From positions 154,858,817 to 154,922,816 of the forward strand of contig CM061132.1 of the NCBI GenBank assembly GCA_030789695.1: a DNA stretch of 64,000 nucleotides. The letters are read 5' to 3'. Within the stretch, counting starts at the first letter, position 1, and the number at the start of each line of letters is the position of its first letter. Shown one piece after another: positions 11,995 to 23,840 of this stretch. Under the pieces are notes generated by a model that saw only the letters and a program-made list of their open reading frames with translations, was not told the origin of the DNA and searched no databases. A program made the position numbers and the translations under genes. The DNA comes from Scilla litardierei. Taxonomy: Eukaryota; Streptophyta; Magnoliopsida; Asparagales; Asparagaceae.

Positions 11995-13629
11995 TGAGAT
12001 TCAGTACGCAAGCTCAAACAATAAAACACAAAGATAAAACAAGGAAACCAAGGTGACACAATGAACTTGGTAACATAGTTCGGTGCGCACACCTATATCT
12101 GCGGGGCCTCGACCAGAAAATCAAATAACTCCAATAAATATTAATGATTACAATTGCCAATACCACGTAATATTAGGAGGAATAAACTCCCCCTCAATAC
12201 AAACCGTTAGGTTTGATCTCAATCAACCATGTGGAGCAATTTGCGCAAGCTCCCCTTGCGTACAAGATCCCCTTGCACAACCGACTAGATCAACTCCCTT
12301 GATCCCTTCGTGCGTAGCCATCGGCCTTCATCCCCGGATGTAGAAAATCGCAAGATCCCCTTGCACCACCGACTAGAATCAACTCCCTTGACTCCTACCT
12401 CTGGTAGCCGTCGGCCTCCCTCCCGGAGTTCTTGATCAACTTTGATAAAAGCCGTGCCCTAGCCGTCAAAGCCGCATGCCCTGATATACGCCACTCCCCC
12501 TCAATCCATGGGCCAATAGGGAAGGTCGTTCAATCATATCAGATGCGGATCGGCATCCCACAATTTTCGAAACTACTTCGGACAAGTGGTTCCGCGTATC
12601 TCCAAGGATCCGATGAATAAAATATTTCGGGCAAGAATCTCTCTAACCGATTCAACAATAAAACCGAGAGATTGCAACTTCCAAATGTATCTTCAACAGA
12701 ATATACCAGAATGCCTAAAAGAGATTATAGAAAGATCTGGAGTAATCCACCTTTGATAATAGCTGAAGTCTGTCATTCGATTCCAGCCTTCTGACACAGC
12801 ATGTTGGACTTTATGTTGTATCATAACGTTCAAGAGAACATACAACATGGCCAATAAATAAGATCTTTCATACCATATTTGTGGATTGATACCTTCAATC
12901 ACATCTTCAGCAAATCTTATGCATACCAGCATACAACTGAATATCTGGAGAAGATCTAAAACAATAATGCAAGATCTGAAACCATTCAGATATAAAATCT
13001 TCAATCACACATATCTTCAACCGCACATACCATTCAGATATGAAACCATTCAGATTTTATGACCAATATTTCCAGGTAAATAACTTCCTCTTAATGGAGA
13101 TGTTCTGTCAATATTTCTAGGATCACTTCGGGTAAGAAATCCCATAGATCAAGGAATCATTTAACCATTTCGGGTAAATTGATTTAAACAAATCTCATGC
13201 AGATATTTTTCCATAAAATAAGGATCTATTTCTGGAAAATAGAACCAATAAATCTCAGCAAGTTTTTCCTCCCACCAATTAAGAAACTAACTTATTCCCA
13301 AATATTCTCATCAATCTTCTCATCAATTAAGGAACAAATTCAGGTAAGGAGTATAAAAATCCCACCAAGATATTTCATCAATCAATTCAGGAACCCCGAG
13401 ATTCTAGGCTACAAATCAGATCTGAATCAGCAAGACAGGTCTGCAAACCAAAACATCATATCTTCATACAAACCATACTCCAAATCCCGCGTGTTGTACA
13501 TAATGTTGCAACATTATGTTCAATATTACTGCTCGAACTGCTCAAAAAACAATTCTGATTCCATAAACTGAGCTCTCCAGATTTAGTGCCACTAATGCCA
13601 ACTTAAAGCAACAGAAACACAACCTAACA
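11995..13629 (-). repeat. 3' LTR of the gag-only element
   Basis: Colinear with 16868-18505 with scattered changes. On the minus strand it starts TGTTAGGTTGTG and ends ATCTCA. Positions 12061-12440 hold blocks rich in CTCCCC and 'ccgtcggcct'. Positions 13480-13530 hold a TGTTGCAACA palindrome and flanking variants. Confidence 0.9.
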
Positions 13630-13642
13630 ATCTCCCCCTTTT
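13630..13642 (-). promoter_or_regulatory. Polypurine tract of the gag-only element
   Basis: On the minus strand the sequence AAAAGGGGGAGAT abuts the 3' LTR start TGTTAGG, the expected plus-strand primer position. Confidence 0.75.
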
Positions 13643-13870
13643 GCATTATGTGGCACAACCCAAAGCACGGGCACCAACCAAGCACATTCTCCCTCTTTGA
13701 GCCACAATAAGCCAACACACACTCTCCACCTTACTAGTAAAAATTCGAGCAGTGATCTCCCCCTTTGGCATTATGTGGCACAACCCAAAGCACGGGCACC
13801 AACCAAGCACATTCTCCCCCTTTGAGCCACAATAAGCCAAAGCACACTCTCCCCCTTACTAGTAAAAATC
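13643..13870 (-). repeat. Tandem duplication of the polypurine-tract region
   Basis: A ~117-bp unit containing CTCCCCCTTT(T/G)GCATTATG and GCCACAATAAGCC occurs twice in direct order (about 13633-13750 and 13757-13868), so purine-tract-like sequences appear several times in a row. Confidence 0.75.
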
Positions 13871-14476
13871 CGAGCAGTGATCACCTCAGACGAGACATCC
13901 ACTTCATACGGTTTCTGAGACAATAGTTACTGAGAGATAAGACATGGATGGGAAGGGTTGGAATGCACACCTGGATTGCAGGTCTCCAACAGATCTTCTT
14001 AGAAGTCGACATTGAAAAAGGAGAGAGTTAGAGAACTAGACGGAGCACCATGTCATATGGCAGAACCATGGTGACGACGACAAGAATGAGGAACTTACAG
14101 ATCTGGCATGGTCAAATCAGGAGCATGTGAAGCTGTATAGTCACCAGGTGCAGAAGATGTGCATGTTGTGTCATGTGTCACAGCATGATCCTTGACATTA
14201 GGTTCAACAATATGTGCCAATGTTGCAACATCATGTGCAACATTAGATGTAACATGAGCATTTGTTGCAACTTGGGAGCAACATCAGACGAACATTCCCA
14301 ATACTTTTCAGTGGTCGACAGAAAAAGTGTGACCTCATCGATAACTATAATACTTTTCAGCTAGCATCCACTAATACACGTCCATATCTCCAATAGTTAA
14401 TCCAAAGACAACAACAACTGAGACACTTCAAAAGGCTCCACTGTCTCTCTCAGCAGCAAATACATCCTCAGGCACA

Positions 14477-16560
14477 TCAGAAATAGAGGAATAGAAATAT
14501 ACCTCGCATCTGATAGTAGGCTGCAAGAAAGATGGAACAAAATCCAGAGTAGTAGTTAAGCTCTGAGAGGCCGAAACTTAGCTGGAGAGATGAAAACATC
14601 GGCGGTGTTGATAGAGAAGCTTCGGTGATCTGCATGTCAAAATTTGGAGACGTGAATGCGGTGGAACCCGCGAAGAGGTGAACAAAATTGGGAACATCAG
14701 CCGAAATGGGAGAATAAGCCGTGATAGATGGATCGGTGGCAGATTGCCATGCTGGAGAGGGTACATGCGAAGAGCCGATGACGGTGGTGGAAGATGAGCG
14801 GCGAGAAGAGCGGCGAGGTAATTCTCTGATTATTCTGGAGGAAGATTCATAAGAATTTGGCACAGATTGCTCACATTGATTGTCGAAAAATGTCGAGTCT
14901 GGTGTCATAACATTTGCAGCAACACCGTTCTGTGTTGTATCTAATGTTGCAACATTGGTCATAACATGAAGTGTACTCCTTGAAGTTGTAGTGTTCTTGC
15001 TGTATAATTTAGACTTCCTGACCCATTGCTTCTTTATCTTCATATCGGGATGTCTGACATTTCTTCCTTCTGACCAATGTCGCATGCGGCTGAAGCAGTT
15101 TCTCTCAGTATGACCTATGAATTTGCAGTAACTGCACACAGAACGACCACCTTTATACCTCTAATCTGCCTCTTCTTCTGATCATGGCCCTTGTGCTGAC
15201 CCATTCTTTCAAGTTCTTTGGTAGCTTGTCTTCTTCTTTCAGCAGACACATTATAGAAATCTCCTCTATTGTATCCCACTCCGGTGCGATCTCCTGATAT
15301 CTTACCCATGTTCAAGATATCATCCAGCTTTGCTTTTCCAGAATTCCACTTATCCAATGTGCATTCAGCTTTCTCTGCCTTGAGAAGAACATTTCTGAAG
15401 TTACTTTCCAATTCTCTACAGTTTTTCTCAACTTTCAGACATTTGATTTTGACCTCCTCATTCTCTCTCTTCAGTCTTTCATTCTCCTCTTTCAGGACTT
15501 TGTTGATATTGCAGATTTGCATCCACTTCTCAAACATCATCTGGTATGCTTTTCTGATATCATCGTTACTAACTTTCTCATCACTATCAACGTCAGACTC
15601 AGAGTCACTGTCAGATGTACTAAATGTTGCAACATTATTTCTGACATTTGCAATTTTGTTCTCCAATGTTGTACTAGATGTCGTAACATTGAGTCCAACA
15701 TAACTAGAAGTATCACAATCGGATTGATCATCTAGAATAGCCGTAAAGGCCACATAGTTGCTGGTGATGTCGTCATCTCCAGCACTTCCTTAGGAATCCT
15801 CATTACTCCAGGTATAGCTAATGATTTTCCTTTCTACTTCTTGAGGGTATTAGCGCATTCAGCTTGTTTGTGACCAAAACCCTCACACTCCCTGCACCGT
15901 ATTCCTTTACCTCTATTCTTTGGCTCATACTTCTATGCATGACGACTAATAGCTTTTATAGCAGTAGGGGGATACTGTTGTGTTTCCTTGTTGGCAGATC
16001 TATAGTTCTGGCCCTTGCTGCCGATCTTTCTCATCATTCTACTGAAGTTCTTAGTTAATAATGCAATGTCATCATCAATATCCGATTCATTCTCAGGTTT
16101 ATGTGTTTCACTGACTTCTTTTTTTAGAGCCACCCATTTGTTCCTTTTGTTCTGCTTCAGATTCATTTCATAGGTCTGAAGTGATCCCATGAGTTCATCC
16201 AATCTCATAGTTGATGTGTTCCTCATTTCTTCAATGGCCGCAATCATCGCAGAAAACTTATCAGGTAGGGAGCTCAGAGTCTTCTCAATCAACTTCTTTT
16301 GAGAGTACTTCTTGCCCAATTGGAAGGCCTGATTAGTTATATCCCGCAATCTCCCATTGAACTCAGCTACGGTATCATCATCATTCATCCTGAGATTTTC
16401 AAATTGAGATGCAAGCATTTGGAGTTTAGAGGCTCTTACCGTACTGGTTCCTTCATGAATATTCTGTAGTATATCCCACGCTTCTTTGGCATACTCACAT
16501 GTGGAGATCAGCTTGAACTGCACTTCATCTACAGCTAAAAAATAGCATTAATAGCTTTAG
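14477..16560 (-). pseudogene. gag: SIRE-like gag polyprotein, frameshifted
   Basis: Read 5' to 3' on the minus strand. A UBN2-type gag core spans about 16523-16100 with STCEYAKEAWDILQNIHEGT. A first zinc knuckle, CRECEGFGHKQAEC, lies near 15858-15900. A lysine/glutamate-rich coiled coil (KEENERLKRENEEVK) is near 15430-15500. A second knuckle, CSYCKFIGHTERNC, is near 15092-15139. After it the frame runs into a Ser/Thr-rich tail with QWVRKSKLYSK, where full-length SIRE elements would enter pol. A T-run near 16545 shifts the frame before the UBN2 core, and two more phase changes (near 15930 and 15120-15140) break the rest. Gag would form the particle shell and bind RNA. Confidence 0.8.
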
Positions 16561-16853
16561 AATTGTACATGGCAGTATGTTTTTCAATCAGACTCCGGTC
16601 TCTTGCCGGCTTGAGGTGTTCTTTGCCATCTTCGTCAATTTCGATCGGCGGTGTCTATCCTTCAATGACAGCGATCCATGCCTTCTTGTCAAGGGACTTA
16701 ATGAATGCACACAACCGAGACTTCTAATAAGTGTAGTTTATGCCAATGAGCAATGGAGGACGAACAACAGATGCACCTTCTAGTGTAGTCATGATTCAAG
16801 TACTGAAATCCAAGATCACACCTTCTTTGATAACAAAGTGACATGGATGACCT

Positions 16854-16865
16854 GCTCTGATACCA
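16854..16865 (-). promoter_or_regulatory. Primer-binding site (Met-tRNA type)
   Basis: TGGTATCAGAGC on the minus strand lies two bases after the 5' LTR end (...ATCTCA). This is the usual plant copia complement to the initiator-Met tRNA 3' end. Confidence 0.85.
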
Positions 16866-16867
16866 AT

Positions 16868-18505
16868 TGAGATTTAGTACGCAAGCTCAAACAATAAAAC
16901 ACAAAGATAAAACAAGGAAACCAAGGTGACACAAGGAACTTGGTAACGCAGTTCGGTGCGCACACCTACATCTGCGGGGCCTCGCCCAGAAAATCAAATA
17001 ACTCCACTAAATATTAATGATTACAATCACCAATACCACGTAATATTATGGGGAACAAATTCCCCCTCAATACAAACCGCTAGGGGTGATTTCAATCAAC
17101 CCCGTTGAGTAATTTGCGCAAGCTCCCATTGCATGCAAGATCCCCTTGCACAACCGACTAGATCAACTCCCTTGATCCCTACGTGCATAGCCGTCGGCCT
17201 CCGTCCCCGGATGTAGAAAACCACAAGATCCCATTGCACCATCGACTAGAATCAACTCCCTTGACTCTTACCTCTGGTAGCCGTCGGCCTCCCTCCCGGA
17301 GTTCTTGATCAACTTTGATAAAAGACGTGCCCTATCCGTCAAAGCCGCATGCCCTGATATATGCCACTCCCCCTCAATCCACTGGCCAATAGGGAAGGTC
17401 GTTCAATCATATCAGATGCGGATCGGTAGCCCACAATTTCCGGAACTACTTCGGGCAAGTGGTTCCGCGTATCTCCAAGGATCCGATGAATAAAATATTG
17501 CGGGCAAGAATCTCTCTAACTGATTCAACAATAAAACCGAGAGATTGCAACTTTCAAAGGTATCTTCAACAGAATATACCAGAATGCCTAAAAGAGATTA
17601 TAGAAAGATCTGGAGTAATCCACCTTTGATAATCGCTGAAGTCTGTCATTCGATTCCAGCCTTCTGACACAACATGTTGGGCTTATGTTGTATCATAACG
17701 TTCAACATAACATACAACATGGCCAAAAAATAAGATCTTTCATACCATATTTGTGGATTGATACATTCAGTCACATCTTCAGCAAATCTTATGCATACCA
17801 GCATACAACCGAATATCTGGAGAAGATCTAAAACAATAATGCAAGATCTGAAACTATTCAGATATAAAATCTTCAATCGCACATATCTTCAACCGCACAT
17901 ACCATTCAGATATGAAACCATTCAGATTTTGTAACCACTATTTCTGGGTAAATAACTTCCTCTTAATGCAGATATTCCGCCAATATTTCTCGGATCACTT
18001 CGGGTAAAAATCCCATAGATCAAGGAATCATTTAACCATTTCAGGTAAATTGATTTAAACAAATCTCATGTAGATATTTTTCCATAAAATAAGGATCTAT
18101 TTCTGGAAAATAGAACCAATAAATCTCAGCAAGTATTTCCTCCCACCAATTAAGGAACTAACTATATTCCCAACTATTCTCAGCAATACTCCCATCAATT
18201 AAGGAACTAATTCGGGTAAGAAGGAATATAAAAATCTCACCAAGATATTTCATCAATCAATTCAGGAACACCCGAAATTCTAGGCTACAAATCAGATCTG
18301 AATCAGCAAGACATGTCTGCAAACCAAAACAGCATATTTTAATACGAACCATACTCCAGATCCCGCATGTTGTACATAATGTTGCAACATTATGTTCAAC
18401 ATTACTGTTCAAACTGCTCAAAAAACAATTCTGATTTCGCAAACTGAGCTCTCCAGATTTAGTGCCACTAATGCCAACTTAAAGCAACAGAAACACAACC
18501 TAACA
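16868..18505 (-). repeat. 5' LTR of the gag-only element
   Basis: Pairs with 11995-13629. Starts TGTTAGGTTGTG (minus strand), ends CTAAATCTCA, and is followed by the primer site. Confidence 0.9.
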
Positions 18506-18778
18506 GTGAATATCCTCTTGATAAGCATAATCAAGTGGGTATAAAGCCCCCCAGAGGTGGTCCCAGACACCCCATCAGATTCTTGTACTGATATTGAAAT
18601 ATAAAATGGTTTGAAAAAATTCTCTTTGTTTTTTCTCAAAATAAATTTCCAATCTCTGTTTTTTCTTTTATTTCTGTTTTTTCTTTTATTTCTCCTAGTC
18701 TATCTGGGCTCTAATACCGCTTGTTGTGATTCAAATTGATCATGTAGACAGTAAAAATTGGAGAGAAAAATAAATAAC
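18506..18778. other. Remnant of an older retroelement flank
   Basis: T-rich sequence with two copies of TTTTTTCTTTTATTTCT. GGCTCTAATACCGC near 18708-18721 looks like a decayed Met-type primer site on the minus strand, so the following sequence, interrupted at 18779 and resuming at 24512, may be an old copia LTR. No gene. Confidence 0.3.
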
Positions 18779-18890
18779 TGTTGTAAACGTGGTGGCTATG
18801 GAATCCATAGCCCTTTATTTATAGTGGTAGGGTTACATAATGGGTGGATACCCACTAACGGGTAGGCCCACCAAAAGCCCGTTTATAACA
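18779..18890 (-). repeat. 3' LTR of copia copy 2
   Basis: 112 bp, TGTTATAAACGG...TTTACAACA on the minus strand, matching 24400-24511 except for five substitutions. A TATTTATAG segment reads as a TATA box in the element's sense. Confidence 0.93.
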
Positions 18891-18899
18891 CTTCCCCTT
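18891..18899 (-). promoter_or_regulatory. Polypurine tract of copia copy 2
   Basis: AAGGGGAAG (minus strand) directly abuts the 3' LTR. Related purine runs recur upstream at about 19081-19088 and 19223-19232. Confidence 0.7.
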
Positions 18900-19244
18900 A
18901 TCCATCCATTGTTGTAAGCCGTGATAAACGCTTCAGGGTTCATATAGCTTATCCGATCATGGGTCTATGGATACTTCTGGATCCTTAAGTTTAAGAGTAC
19001 TTGCCTCATTAAAACCTTTGCCAAGGAAAACCCAGTGGGAAAAACCAGTGGCTAAGGGAAAAGAGTACAAGTCTATGTAACTTCCCCTGATCGATGGATA
19101 ACATCAGAGGTGGATACTTCTGGATCCAGAGTTGATGTGGCTGCCTCGTTAAAACCTTTGGCTATGGAAAACCCAGTGGGAAAAACCAGTAGCCAAGGAA
19201 AAAGAGTACATCACAACATTAACTCCCCCTGATAAGTACAAGCT
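18900..19244 (-). repeat. 3' noncoding region with repeated plant-copia signature
   Basis: Two copies of a ~120-bp block carry GGAAAACCCAGTGGGAAAAA (plus-strand view) plus purine-tract-like runs. The arrangement is the same as in copy 1 at 7485-7850. Confidence 0.65.
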
Positions 19245-22200
19245 TCAGGCTTGTAAAACTCTCAACTGTCTCATCCCAATTCCTAGTACAAGTTTTCTAA
19301 AGGTGCTGCGAGGCAAAGCTTTAGTGAACAAGTCTGCCAGGTTGTCGCAAGACTGAATCTGCTGGATGTCGATCTGGTTGTCCACTTGCTGTTCATGCGT
19401 CCAGAAGAGCTTGGGGGATATGTGCTTCGTCCTGTCACCTTTGATGTAGCCACCCCGTAGTTGAGCGATGCAGGCAACATTGTCTTCATACATGGTGGTA
19501 GGTCCAAGATCTCCCGTCTTCAGGCCGGTGGTCTTGAGGATGTGGTTGATGACTGATCGAAGCCAAAAGCATTCTCTGCTAGCTTTGTGGATCGCAATGA
19601 GCTTGGAGTGGTTGGATGAGGTTGCTGTCGATGTCTGCTTCACGGATCTCCATGAGATGGCCGTCCCACCGTATATGAACACAAAACCGGTCTAGGACTT
19701 TGCAGTATGTGGGTCGGACCTGTATCCTGCATCTGCATAACCGACCAAGTCGGAGGATACACCTTTCTTGAAGTATAGTCCTATGTCCACAGACCCTTGG
19801 AGGTAGCGCAGAAGTTGCTTAACTCCGTTCCAGTGGCGCTTTGAGGGCGAAGAACTGTATCTGGCTAGTAAGTTAACTGCGAACGCTATATCGGGACGCA
19901 TGCAGTTTGCCAGGTATAGGAGTGCCCCAATTGCGCTTAAGTAGGGTACTTCAGGACCCAGTGTTTCCTCCCCCTCTTCCAGCGGTCGGAAGGGGTCTGT
20001 GTCGACCTCCAATGATCGAACGACCATTGGTGTGCTAAGCGGATGACATTTGTCCATAAGAAAGTTTTTCAGCACTTTCTTTGTGTATGTCGATTGGTGT
20101 AACATGATTCCTCCGCTTAAGTGTTCAATTTGTAGGCCTAGGCAGAACTTCGTTTTGCCGAGGTCCTTCATCTCAAAAGTCTGTGTGAGACTTTTGGATA
20201 TCTCACCTATCTCTTCAGGAGATCCGATGATGTTCAGGTCGTCTACGTAGACGGCAATAATCACGAATCCTGTTCCCTTTGCTCTTATAAAGATGCAATG
20301 GCAGACTTCATTTGTTGTGAATCCTTGTTGCACTAGGAATTCACTGAGTCTGTTTTACCACATTCTACCTGACTGTTTTAGACCATACAGCGATCTCTGA
20401 AGTTTGACAGAGTAGACGTCCCGAGGTCTTTCTGTCATTTTTGTCGGTAGTTTGTATCCATCTGGGATTTTCATATAGATGTCCTTATCTATATTTCCAT
20501 ATAGGTATGCAGTCACAACGTCCATGAGCTGCATATCCAAACCTTCCTTTGTGGATAGGCCTATAATGAAACGGAAAGTGATCGCGTCCATGACCGGGGA
20601 ATAGGTATCGTCATAGTCTATTCCTGGTCGTTGGGAAAAGCCTTGTGCAACAAGGCGCGCTTTGTAACGCACGATCTCATTTTTCTCGTTTCTTTTTCTC
20701 ACGAATACCCACTTGTATCCCACAGGTTTAACACCCTTTGGTGTTAGGACTACAGGTCCAAAAACTTTGCGCTTCGAGAGTGAGTCCAGCTCTACTCCTA
20801 TTGCATCGTTCCACTTTGGCCAATCCTCTCTGCGTTTACATTCTGCTAGAGAGCGTGGATCGGTTTCATCGTCGTATTCAGTGACGTGAGTGGCAATAAT
20901 GAGCGCGAAGTTATCACCGATGATTGTGCTTTTTCTGTCCAGTACCTCCCCAGTACGTACATAATTTAATGATATTTCTCCTATGTTTTCCTCTTCAGGG
21001 GTTGTTAGGAGGGGATAGGTAGTTGGGCTGAGCTCAGCATCCTGTGGTGGTATCGTTATTGTTGCTCCAGGATTTTTCCTCTTTCGAGTGTTCTTATCTT
21101 TGGAGGCTGGGGGTCGTCCTCTCTTTTGTTGAGGTACGGTCGCTTCTGCTGCAGGTGGATTGCATCCATCTTTGGGTATGTCAATCCTAGCTGGCGTATT
21201 TGCAGCAGGGACGTGTGATCTGACAATCTTCTGGTTATCAGTGAATTTGTCCGGTAAAATGTGAACTGTGTTTTGGATTTGAAGGATCTTCAGGATCTCT
21301 TCTTCACATTGGTTTGTACGCGGATCAAAATGGGATAGAGTCTTTGTGTCCCATGTAATGGTCTTTGAAGCTTCTGGCTTCTGTGTGTTAATGCCTAGTT
21401 TCGAGAAAGTGCTTTCATCAAACTCACAATCTGCTAGACGTGCTTTAAAGGCGTCCCCTGTAAGGGGTTCGAGGTATCTAATGATCGATGGTGAGTCGAA
21501 ACCAATATATATACCAAGACGACGTTGAGGACCCATCTTGTTTCTCTGTGGTGGTGCTATGAGGACATAGACAGCACATCCGAATATCCTCAAGTGAGAG
21601 ATATCGGGCGGGTTCCCATATGCAAGTTGCATCGGAGAATAAGATTGACTACCTGACGGTCGTAATCTTATTAGCGATGCAGCGTGCAGTATGACATGTC
21701 CCCATGCACTTACCGGCAACTGGCATTGCATCAACAATGGTCGAGCGATCCATTGTAGTCTCTTTATAAGAGATTCGGCTAACCAGTTCTGGGTGTGAAC
21801 ATGAGCTACATGATGTTCAACTTCTATGCCAGTTGCTTGGCAGTAGTCTAGGAAGACTTGTGATGTGAATTCCCCAGCATTGTCCATACGCAATTTCTTG
21901 ATCTGGTTGTCTGGGAAATGTGCCCGCAACTTTATAATTTGTGCAAGTAGCTTTGCAAAGGCTACGTTGCGGGTGGACAGGAGGCACACATACGACCATT
22001 TTGAAGATGCGTCGATCAGTACCATGTATTACCGAAATGGTCCACTTGCGGGGTGAATAGGCCTGCAAATGTCTCCATGTATTCTCTCTAGGAAACTTGG
22101 ATACTCAGAGTCCACCTTCAGGGTGGATGGTCTCGTAATCAATTTCCCTTTGTAACAAGGGGGACAATGATTTGCACCCTTCCGAAGTAGCGTCAGGCTT

Positions 22201-22713
22201 TTTGGGTCAATTCAACGGGATTGGGATATGATGCGACGCATCATATTCCTCCCAGGGTGTCCTAGTCTATCGTGTCAGAGTCTGAATTCTGGTTGATTAT
22301 GGCACTTCTGGTGCTCTAGTGTATTTGTTTCCATTGCTCTGATCCTTGTGTGGTAGAGACCCGACGGGAGTCCCTCAAAACGCTCGACGGTGTTTTAGCA
22401 CCGTTTTTATGAGACGTTACATCAATGTATTCTCTGTTTTGTTTGCTCACCGTTTCAAGGTGGTATCCGTTTAAGCGGATATATTTAAAGCTTAACAGGT
22501 TTCTATGCGAGCTAGGGAGAGAAGTGCATCTTTTATAAGTAGTTTTGTTTTGTTGGGGAGCATAAATTGTGCTTCCCCTGATCCTTCAATGATACCTGAT
22601 GGACCGGAAATTGTATTTACGGTGCCATCGTATTTATTAATGCTTTGAAAAAAGCAGATGTCTTGGAGGATCGTGTGCGTAGAGGCACTGTCCACTAGGT
22701 ATTTAAAGTCCAT
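19245..22713 (-). pseudogene. pol: Copia pol (protease, integrase, RT, RNase H), point-mutated
   Basis: Minus-strand domain order: protease remnant YLVDSASTHTIL (near 22690-22700; the usual DSGA is DSAS here); decayed pre-integrase region 22490-22030; integrase core with MVLIDASSKWSYVCLLST from 22025; LGIYIGFDSPSIIRYLEP near 21510; RT with KARLVAQGFSQRPGIDY near 20650 and the catalytic YVDDLNIIG near 20230; RNase H with LIAIHKASRECFWLRS near 19590 and LADLFTKALP near 19330. The long frame 22025-19245 is broken only by in-frame stops at 20355-20357 (TAA, in RMW-stop-NRLSEF) and 19692-19694 (TAG, in HTAKS-stop-TGF). Another stop precedes 22025. The encoded enzymes would copy RNA to DNA and integrate it. 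Confidence 0.88.
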
Positions 22714-22880
22714 CTATTTTAAAAGAAAATATCGCAGTATAAGGCACACACAGAAAATATACTACTGATAATCAATTTAATGTCTGAAAAGTACTTCAAC
22801 ATGCTAGGGAAGGAAAAACAAGCAGATAAATAGTTTCTCAAAAAAGAAAGCTACAATGCATAGAGAAATGGATAATGTCC
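22714..22880 (-). other. Noncoding spacer between gag and pol
   Basis: The gag frame ends ...SNDDLLD-stop at 22881. About 170 bp with stops in all frames precede the first pol codons. Copy 1 shows the same arrangement, so pol needs its own initiation, a spliced RNA or another solution. Confidence 0.55.
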
Positions 22881-23840
22881 TCAGTCGAGCAGGTCATCGT
22901 TTGAGAAGTCCTCAGCGATGAACCTGATTGGTGCCAGGTCTTTTTGAACTACCAGGTTTGTCTCAGCTTGCTTCTGGCTCGCTTTGTACAAGTCCTGCAG
23001 GTGGCGTGGAGTCCGACAATTCCTGGACCAGTGTCCAGTCATGCCACACCCGTGGCACTTATCTTCCCAGTCCTTTCTGGGGGCAGATGTCTGGCCGTCG
23101 TCCTTTCTTTTCCACACATTATTCTTCTTCCTCCCCTCATTGTTGCTTCTGGGAGGGGGTCATCTAGCCTGCTTCTTCATTGCTTTGCCCTTCTGGGGTT
23201 TGCCTTTGAAGTTGCTCCTCTTCTTCTGGGAGGAGCTGTGATGCGCTTCAGGTGCAGGAGCAGTGCCGGTAGGGCATGAGTTATGGGTGGCCAGGAGAAG
23301 GTCATGATTCTGCTCTGCCATCAGAAGGCATGAGAGAAGTTCTGAGTATTTCGTGAACTTGCGTTCACGATACTGTTGCATTAGTATAACATCCTTCTCG
23401 TGGAAGGATGTATACGTCTTCTCTAACATGCGCTCATCCGTCACCTTTTCACCACACAACTTCAGGCGTGAGGTGATGCTAAAGAGTGCCGAGTTGTACT
23501 CGGCAATAGACTTAAAGTCTTGGAGACGGAGGTTTTCCCATTCATATCGCGCTCGAGGAAGTATAACATCTCTTTGATGTTTATACCTGTCCTCGAGGGC
23601 GGTCCATAACTCATACGAGTCTTCCACCGTGAGGTACTCGGCCTTCAGGGTCCGATCGATATGGCGTCTGATATAGATAATTGCTTTCGCTTTATCTATA
23701 TCAGAAACCTTATCGCCTACAGCGATGGCGTGGCTCAATCCATGTGCTCGCAGATGGAATTTTATGTCCAACTGCCAGCTTAAGTAGTTCTTGCCTGAAG
23801 CATCCAAAACGTCGAAATCGACGCTCGCAATTTTGGCCAT
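22881..23840 (-). pseudogene. gag: Copia gag with one internal stop
   Basis: Begins MAKIASVDFDVLDASGKNYL at a clear ATG. A UBN2-like gag core follows, with DRYKHQRDVILPRARYEW and LRLQDFKSIAEYNSALFS. A basic linker comes next, then the zinc knuckle CHGCGMTGHWSRNC near 23010-23050 (Cx2Cx4Hx4C) and an acidic end, FSNDDLLD. One in-frame TGA at 23160-23162 follows QAR; the frame continues unchanged after it, so a single nonsense mutation (for example CGA to TGA) separates this from an intact gag. Confidence 0.87.

Larger units (their letters stand above)
11995..18505 (-). mobile_element. Gag-only SIRE/Maximus-like copia element (TR-GAG type)
   Basis: Two long LTRs (1635 and 1638 bp) enclose 3.2 kb that encodes only a SIRE-like gag. 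There is no protease, integrase, RT or RNase H. Element order is on the minus strand: 5' LTR 16868-18505, Met-tRNA-type primer site, gag with two zinc knuckles, serine-rich tail, polypurine tract, 3' LTR 11995-13629. Flanks show GTGAT (11990-11994) and GTGAA (18506-18510), a 4/5 match consistent with an aged 5-bp duplication. Known LTR elements with gag but no pol are called TR-GAG; they would depend on enzymes from related full-length elements. Confidence 0.85.

Noticed and set aside
12083..13571. Small frames within the gag-only element's LTRs
   Set aside because: They are LTR sequence; counterparts in the other LTR (for example near 17305) have no domain and are only preserved because the LTRs are copies.
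15269..15735. Plus-strand frames of 64-144 codons over the SIRE-like gag
   Set aside because: They are antisense shadows of the coiled-coil part of gag.
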